64,000 nt of DNA. It comes from Pseudopyrenochaeta lycopersici (Eukaryota > Ascomycota > Dothideomycetes > Pleosporales > Pseudopyrenochaetaceae). Positions within the stretch are counted from its first letter, which is position 1. Each line of letters starts with the position of its first letter. The notes below the pieces were generated by a model that did not search any database, was not told the DNA's origin, and was given only the letters and a program-made list of their open reading frames with translations. The stretch is from contig NHZP01000018.1 in assembly GCA_003313425.1 (NCBI GenBank), forward strand, positions 1,013,044 to 1,077,043. Direction: 5' to 3'. Shown here one piece after another: positions 59,616 to 64,000 of this stretch. A program made the position numbers and the translations under genes.

Positions 59616-60248
59616 ATGCCAACTGGAAAGGAGTATTCTGCGCGGAGGCGGTGCGAAGTTCGACTTCGGTCTGCGGTAATACGCTATACGCTTGTTCCCG
59701 GAGGGAAGATGTTAAGTGTGGAGGACTTCAGCAAAGCCTTTCATCGCTACTTGATGAACCCCACGATGAGTGGTCAACGTAGTGCCGATGCGTGGATAGC
59801 AAGGCCTGTTTTGTCTAGTCGAAGCGAGGCCGCGGATGGCGATTTATTCGACGTGTTTGATGTACTCGTCGTCTTTCCTGCGCAGATCCGGGTAGGGTCT
59901 TGTTCGCGTAGGTTTACCTTTGCGCCGCGTGTCTGGAAGGCGGCCGTTGTTGTCAAGGCAGCACAAAGTCGCAATATGTGCGTATTTGCGGTGTCGATAC
60001 TTTGCCAGTGGAGCGACGCTTGTGAGGACCAGGTGTCGTTGGGATGTTTCGGCATTGGGTTTGACAGAACCGGCTTGGAGCTCGATACGGAGTCGTTTGC
60101 TGTTTGTCGTCAGTTAACGCTGTTCGGGTATGCCGAACTTTTGGATGGAACGATCTCAGACCCAGCTGCCCTTAGGCCGTATGTTGTACGTCCGGATTTT
60201 GAGCCGATTATGGAGTATTGCGTTCCCGTTTGCCTACGGACCGGTTAG
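59616..60248 (+). CDS. Unit 9 orphan protein (210 aa)
   Basis: ATG at 59616 (MPTGKEYSARRRCEVRLRSA): a basic N-terminus, then mixed alpha/beta composition with VEDFSKAFHRYLMNP (about residues 35-49) and several cysteines (ILCQWSDAC, FAVCRQL, EYCVPVC). An upstream ATG within a pyrimidine-rich leader starts an overlapping frame. A likely leader intron (donor near 59537, TTTAACC branch-like site, TTATCAG acceptor ending 59605) would remove it and make 59616 the first ATG. No HUH, Walker or jelly-roll signature visible. No family recognised. Confidence 0.65.
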   Translation: MPTGKEYSARRRCEVRLRSAVIRYTLVPGGKMLSVEDFSKAFHRYLMNPTMSGQRSADAWIARPVLSSRSEAADGDLFDVFDVLVVFPAQIRVGSCSRRFTFAPRVWKAAVVVKAAQSRNMCVFAVSILCQWSDACEDQVSLGCFGIGFDRTGLELDTESFAVCRQLTLFGYAELLDGTISDPAALRPYVVRPDFEPIMEYCVPVCLRTG

Positions 60249-60644
60249 AAGTCTGGTCAAGAACTTTGTGTTGTGGCGATATGGTGACCTTGTTGTTACA
60301 TCACTTCAAGGTGTACGGCTTTTATGTTGGGTACACGGAGTTGTGTGGTATGGAGTATTTTATGGGGATATTGGTGTTTCCCTAACTAAGGTACGTTTTT
60401 GGCAAGTGTTTTGCGCATGTTGGCTAACATGAGGGCGTTAGCGTTTATTGATGACATTGGTCGTATGAGGCATGTGTGGCATTGTTGGAGTATTTGTACG
60501 CTAAACGTCAGTTTTGTGTTAAAAAAAAATTGCTAAGTCCAATTCCTGTGTGGCTGGAAGACAGGCTGAGTCAGGATGCTGTGGCTCGGGAGAGTCACGT
60601 TGGGATGCTGTGGCGCTATTTTTGCGCGCACGGGCCCATTCTCT

Positions 60645-60687
60645 CAACTTTCGAGTGCTATATATGATTCCTTTCACTAGAAAGTTG
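60645..60687 (+). other. Unit-boundary hairpin, candidate origin 9/10
   Basis: Short form: CAACTTTCGAGTG followed at once by CTATATATGATT, no inner hairpin; boundary 60669/60670. Confidence 0.7.
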
Positions 60688-60899
60688 TCAAGTGGTCAGG
60701 AGCCTTGCGCTCCTTGACCCCTGACACTTTACCTTAAGGTTTGCCCACGACTGGAGGGAGTAGCGAAGTGTTAGTCTCTTTAGAGGCTAGAGGCAAAGAC
60801 CCTTGTAAGCCTACAAAAGCACGGACGGTGCGGGTCATCTGACTGTTGTGGGCACGTGGGAGGCACCCTTGCCCCCACACCATCTAAATCTATGATTTG

Positions 60900-60996
60900 A
60901 TTGGTCTATGAACATAGACACAGGGAGTGAGCTTTTGGTTACTTACTAGGGACTAGGTGGTCTTGGCAAAGACAGGATGGATATCACGGTATATAA
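60900..60996 (+). promoter_or_regulatory. Unit 10 promoter: ATTGG + TCTATGAACATAGA + TATATAA
   Basis: Spacing 90 bp. Confidence 0.65.
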
Positions 60997-61069
60997 CAAC
61001 AGAGGATCTGTGTTCATGGACATGTGGCATGGCCTCGAAGGGATTCTTTTCTTTTTGTATCACCCTGCG

Positions 61070-61869
61070 ATGGAGTCGCAAACCGGGCAGGGCACTGGCT
61101 ATGCGGAGGCAGACATGACAAGTGTCCTTCCATTACGAATAGATGGGTTGCAGGAAGGAAGCCCTTCCGCATTGTCCGTAGGGACAGAAGCAGAGTTTAA
61201 CGTAGTGAGGGATCACGTGTCCTGTAGGTGTCTCTTTCTGTTTACGTAGACACGGAAGAAGTTGGGCCCTTCCCAACTAACCTCATCACAGTGCTGGTAG
61301 AGCATCATGTGTCTCTCACGCTCACCATAAATGCGTCGGGAAGACAAGCTTGGTGGTTCACCAAAGAGAGCGGACGCCTTCCTATCCAATGTGTAAAGGA
61401 GGAACACACGTTTTGTCTGAGAGAGTACGGTCAGTTCATTGCCGATGGTGGGACTCGGCAGTCGCTCCTGGTCCTCAAGGTGGAGGCGGTCCGTCGGGAT
61501 GGTGAACTGTGGAGCCTTGTTTCATTTGCGCAGCTTTCGGTAGAGACACTGGATGTTCTCTTGCAGCGGATCCTACCCCTTCTAATACTGCCGCCGGGGC
61601 AGATGGTAGAGGCCTTTACGGCGTCTATGTTGTTGTATTCCTTACAGGATGGATGGTATAATACGCGGGTGGACTGCGCATGTACTCTCAACTGGATATG
61701 TGAGCCTTGTGTGTATGCACATGGTGTTTCATCAAGGTTTGTTCGAGTAGATGAATTTTCCGGGGTACGGCCATGTAGAGAGTCGCCTTGGTTCGCTGGA
61801 ATCAGTGACGCTGTGGGAGCAGTACTACCGTCTGGCAGGAACTGGTTGAGTTGCACTCGTTCTTGGTAA
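61070..61869 (+). CDS. Array family-A protein, unit 10 (spliced, 243 aa)
   Basis: ATG at 61070 (MESQTGQGT). Splicing is required: the first frame ends in the intron. Exons 61224-flanking: 61070-61223 (154 bp) and 61292-61869; intron 68 bp (GTAGGT donor, CCCAACTAAC branch site, ATCACAG acceptor), phase 1. Conserved blocks: LLVEHHVSLTLTI, AWWFTKESGRLP, SLLVLKVEAV, FAQLSVETLDVLLQRILPLLIL, the Cys cluster CACTLNWICEPC, SDAVGAVLPSGRNWLSC. Closest by eye to the unit 6 protein in exon 1 and to unit 1 in exon 2, another hint of recombination among units. Function unknown. Confidence 0.75.
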
Positions 61870-62226
61870 GGTGGTTACCTGTAGGTTCCTCTTCTTGTCT
61901 CTATGTATATGGCGTATACGAAAGTAATAGTGTGTATACTATGAGGATATATTATACATTATGTATCAGGTTCATTTAGTACATTATTGTAAGTGTATTT
62001 ATTTTTTTCACATATAGTTGCTAAGATGGTAATGGCAGGGCTCTTCTGGAAACGAAGAAGTTGTGGTGCGCAGCTTGGTCAGTAAGGGTGGGAGCCCTTC
62101 AGATGGAAATTCGTAAAAAATTGGCTAAGTCCACAGGAACTGTGGCTGGAGGGGCACGCCGAGTCAGGTTGGCTGTGGCTCGGGGAGCGCAGACATGGGT
62201 CGTTTTTGGGCACGGGCCCCCTCCGA

Positions 62227-62269
62227 CAACTTTCGAGTGCTATATATGATTCCTTTCACTAGAAAGTTG
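62227..62269 (+). other. Unit-boundary hairpin, candidate origin 10/11
   Basis: Short form with CAACTTTCGAGTG arm and no inner hairpin; boundary 62251/62252. Confidence 0.7.
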
Positions 62270-62501
62270 TCAAGTGGTCACCAGCCTTGCGCTGGTTACC
62301 CTTGCCACTTTACACGTAAGCAGGGCCTGTGAGTGGAGCGAACAACGAAGTGTTAAACCACCTGGGGTTTAGGGCCATTGCCCCCTGTAAGCGCTAGCCT
62401 TTTTGTCACGTGGAGGCGGGAACACATGGAGTGGGCAGTGTGCCTCTTTCTACGGAGTAGTGTATCTTGGCAAAGATTACTCTGTGTCCTACATGGGTGG
62501 A

Positions 62502-62510
62502 TATATAAAG
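62502..62510 (+). promoter_or_regulatory. Unit 11 TATA box
   Basis: TATATAAAG, 50 bp before the ATG of the capsid-like gene. The only unit promoter without the upstream ATTGG/TCTATG element. Confidence 0.65.
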
Positions 62511-62560
62511 GGGTCCTTCCCCCCGCCTCTTCTGTCTGGACAGACAGCTTGTGGAGCAAT

Positions 62561-63622
62561 ATGGGTTACACTACATCACGTAAGTATGGGTATGGCCGGA
62601 AGGGGCGCTATTCAGGCTATTCGGCCAAAGCGAAGCCTGGTTCTTCGGGACGGAGTACGAGGAAGTACAGTAAGGCCTTTCGACCGAAGGTGCGGAGGTC
62701 TGGCGTTAGCACAGCGCGGCTTGCTCGTATGGAGCGGAAGCTCCAAGAAATGGAGCAAGGGCAGAAGCAGACGGTTGTTCTGACGGGGTACCCTGCGCGG
62801 CCTTTTTACGTCGCACCGACGAGCACTGAGCAGTATCAGCAGCGTTATTTTGCGGTGCCAGTGTCTATGGGGATCCCACCGCAAGGCCCAATGTTGGCAG
62901 CGCCTTACTTGTCGGACAAGTACCGTAAACGCCGAGAAGTGGTTGTGACAGGTGTCACGCTCAATCTGAAGGTCGCATATTCCTTTGGGTTCGAGCTCAG
63001 CGCGGTGCTGTGTCGCAGTTACCCAGGTCATCTCGCCGGTGTTGAATCCGGGGTGGATAGAGTCCCGAGTGACTTTCTCATTGGCTGCAAAGAGCAGGAC
63101 CAACAACGTCTTTACCGTCTTGACGAGACTGGGCTTGATACCCCGGACGGCCCCTACGAAGTGAATACGAAGCGGGAGAGCGTGGATATGGAGGGGAAGG
63201 TTGTCTTTAGTCACTCCCTTAACTCTCCTGATGGGACCATTTTTAAGTGCTCCACGAAGAAGGGTACTAGTGGGCCTATTGGTACTGTGGACTACAGTAT
63301 TGGCGAGAGGGGTGAACCTGGGTATGTTAAGTCTAAGGGGTGTACGACTGTAAATATCAGTGTACCCCAGCCCGCGTTCGGTGCGCACTCTTCGACGGGT
63401 GCGACATCTTGTGTCCAGAGGATTAAAGCTCATTGGACTCTCAACGAAGCGTTAAAGTTTGAGATTGAGGAGGATAATCGTCCCGTTGATAACAATCACT
63501 TCCAGTTGTGGGTTATGGTAACACCTACTTCTGTTGTAAACGACGATGGTACTGGTAAAGGGCAGATCTGGGTTGGAGGTGTATTGGAAGCTGTTGTTGC
63601 GAAGGTGTATTACCGTGTCTGA
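62561..63622 (+). CDS. Capsid-like protein, unit 11 (353 aa)
   Basis: First ATG after the TATA box. Residues 1-55 are rich in Gly, Tyr, Ser, Arg and Lys (MGYTTSRKYGYGRKGRYSGY, RSTRKYSKAFRPKVRRS), the basic DNA-binding and nuclear-import arm typical of coat proteins of circular ssDNA viruses. A short helical RLARMERKLQEMEQ follows, then about 270 residues alternating beta-like hydrophobic strands and loops (VVVTGVTLNLKVAYSFGFEL, FQLWVMVTPTSVV), consistent with a single jelly roll. Length fits the family range. No Rep or enzyme motif is present. The capsid call rests on composition, layout and context, not on recognised homology. Confidence 0.6.
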   Translation: MGYTTSRKYGYGRKGRYSGYSAKAKPGSSGRSTRKYSKAFRPKVRRSGVSTARLARMERKLQEMEQGQKQTVVLTGYPARPFYVAPTSTEQYQQRYFAVPVSMGIPPQGPMLAAPYLSDKYRKRREVVVTGVTLNLKVAYSFGFELSAVLCRSYPGHLAGVESGVDRVPSDFLIGCKEQDQQRLYRLDETGLDTPDGPYEVNTKRESVDMEGKVVFSHSLNSPDGTIFKCSTKKGTSGPIGTVDYSIGERGEPGYVKSKGCTTVNISVPQPAFGAHSSTGATSCVQRIKAHWTLNEALKFEIEEDNRPVDNNHFQLWVMVTPTSVVNDDGTGKGQIWVGGVLEAVVAKVYYRV

Positions 63623-63822
63623 ATCAGGTTGTGTTTTACTTAGTTAGTATAGTTTTTTATGTTTTGGGATAGACGGAGTTAGGATTGGTATAGAATATAC
63701 ATTGTGTTGGAAAATCATTTTAAATTTTTGGAAAAAAAATTGCGTAAGTCCAATTCATGTGTGGCTGGAGGGCACGTTGGGTCACCTGGGGGTGTGGCGC
63801 GGAGAGCGCACAGGCCAGAAAT

Positions 63823-63858
63823 CAACTTTCTAGTGTGGCGTTCCGCCTATATATGATT
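63823..63858 (+). other. Right half of the unit-boundary hairpin, joined to the terminal telomere
   Basis: CAACTTTCTAGTG, inner GGCgttccGCC and TATATATGATT, after which AGGGTT repeats begin at 63859 instead of CCTTTCACTAG. Confidence 0.85.
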
Positions 63859-64000
63859 AGGGTTAGGGTTAGGGTTAGGGTTAGGGTTAGGGTTAGGGTT
63901 AGGGTTAGGGTTAGGGTTAGGGTTAGGGTTAGGGTTAGGGTTAGGTTAGGGTTAGGGTTAGGGTTAGGGTTAGGGTTAGGGTTAGGGTTAGGGTTAGGGT
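63857..64000 (+). repeat. Terminal telomere, TTAGGG repeats
   Basis: About 24 TTAGGG units running to the window end, with one shortened TTAGG unit near 63940. The G-rich strand is the plus strand, so the chromosome end lies to the right. Confidence 0.97.

Larger units (their letters stand above)
59093..60669 (+). mobile_element. Array unit 9 (1,577 bp)
   Basis: Single orphan gene; promoter elements are further apart than in other units. Confidence 0.85.
60670..62251 (+). mobile_element. Array unit 10 (1,582 bp)
   Basis: Fourth close member of the paralogous family. Confidence 0.85.
46474..63858 (+). mobile_element. Eleven-unit head-to-tail array resembling an integrated multipartite ssDNA virus
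   Basis: Eleven units of 1583, 1571, 1587, 1567, 1561, 1581, 1589, 1580, 1577, 1582 and 1607 bp (17,385 bp in all), all in one orientation. Each is bounded at the same point of a conserved hairpin (TATATATGATT | CCTTTCACTAG) and each carries one main gene. Shared parts per unit: a structured region after the hairpin, an ATTGG/TCTATG palindrome (units 1-10), a TATA box, and a pre-hairpin block with AAGTCC and TGTGGC motifs. Unit 11 encodes a capsid-like protein. No RIP damage, genes intact. Uniform size, a common region and one gene per unit are hallmarks of multipartite circular ssDNA viruses (nanoviruses; the tripartite Fusarium gemytripvirus). No Rep is seen. A non-viral telomeric element with the same replication style cannot be excluded. 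Confidence 0.8.
62252..63858 (+). mobile_element. Array unit 11 (1,607 bp, the longest)
   Basis: Carries the capsid-like gene and a shorter promoter region without the ATTGG/TCTATG palindrome. Ends at GATT followed by telomere. Confidence 0.85.

Noticed and set aside
46853..61869. Family-A proteins as the missing Rep
   Set aside because: No HUH, YxxK or Walker motifs; the conserved residues are aromatic, cysteine and hydrophobic blocks without a recognisable nuclease or ATPase pattern.
46580..62560. Many other 60-140-codon frames on both strands within the array units
   Set aside because: They overlap the main genes or the structured common regions, lack their own TATA box, and are not conserved between units.
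62612..63433. 273-codon open frame on the minus strand, antisense to the capsid-like gene
   Set aside because: Mirror of the coding frame of the plus-strand gene; no promoter, basic low-information composition, and the plus-strand gene has TATA, ATG context and a consistent layout.
46474..63858. Array as a CRISPR, rDNA or Y'-like subtelomeric satellite
   Set aside because: Units are 1.6 kb, each with a different gene; there is no rRNA sequence, no spacer/repeat pattern, and the identical parts are limited to the common regions.
1..64000. tRNA or rRNA genes
   Set aside because: No cloverleaf with intact A and B boxes and no rRNA core motif was recognised by eye; a tRNAscan/Infernal run would be decisive.

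Overview
The window reads as the right-hand end of a chromosome of a filamentous ascomycete, probably a Sordariomycete-type fungus with repeat-induced point mutation (RIP). It ends in TTAGGG repeats (63857-64000). Most of 1-34275 is retroelement DNA whose frames are broken almost only by TAG and TAA, with strong TpA enrichment, as expected from C-to-T mutation of repeats. A degenerate gene resembling the telomere-linked RecQ-helicase (TLH) family lies at 34430-39060.

Layout: 1-7260 is RIP-damaged retroelement sequence plus a Tc1/mariner-type transposon (3941-5775). 7261-9379 is an undamaged island with one small secreted-protein gene on the minus strand. 9605-34275 is a nest of Ty3/Gypsy elements, a second mariner copy and at least four short undamaged solo LTRs, all four with exact 5-bp target duplications. 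34276-43470 holds decayed subtelomeric genes: the TLH-like gene without a visible helicase core, a signal-peptide pseudogene, and a secreted tandem-repeat pseudogene. 43480-46456 is a 3-kb low-complexity, purine-rich tract.

The striking part is 46474-63858. A short internal telomere tract (46457-46473) is followed by exactly eleven head-to-tail units of 1,561-1,607 bp, and then by the terminal telomere. Each unit starts at the same position in a conserved hairpin (TATATATGATT | CCTTTCACTAG, flanked by a 13-bp inverted repeat). Each has a shared structured leader, its own TATA box, one main plus-strand gene and a shared pre-hairpin block. No unit is a duplicate. The last gene encodes a protein with a Gly/Tyr/Arg/Lys-rich basic N-terminus, like capsid proteins of small circular ssDNA viruses. 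Five genes form one paralogous family with an intron at the same place; the other five are mutually distinct orphans. This architecture (uniform length, common region, one gene per circle) is that of a multipartite ssDNA virus, here as an ordered eleven-part array in the telomere. No replication initiator (Rep) is visible in the window, so it must be supplied from elsewhere, or the array is a Rep-dependent satellite set.

How the parts may work together (inference): a Rep-type HUH nuclease would nick each hairpin after GATT. The freed 5' end could be joined to the telomeric 3' overhang ending in GGGTT, and the final 3' end GATT could be extended by telomerase with AGGGTT. Both telomere junctions fall exactly at this position. 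The genes are intact and free of RIP, so the array is recent or still active. Introns and TATA/CCAAT-type promoters point to expression by the host nuclear machinery.
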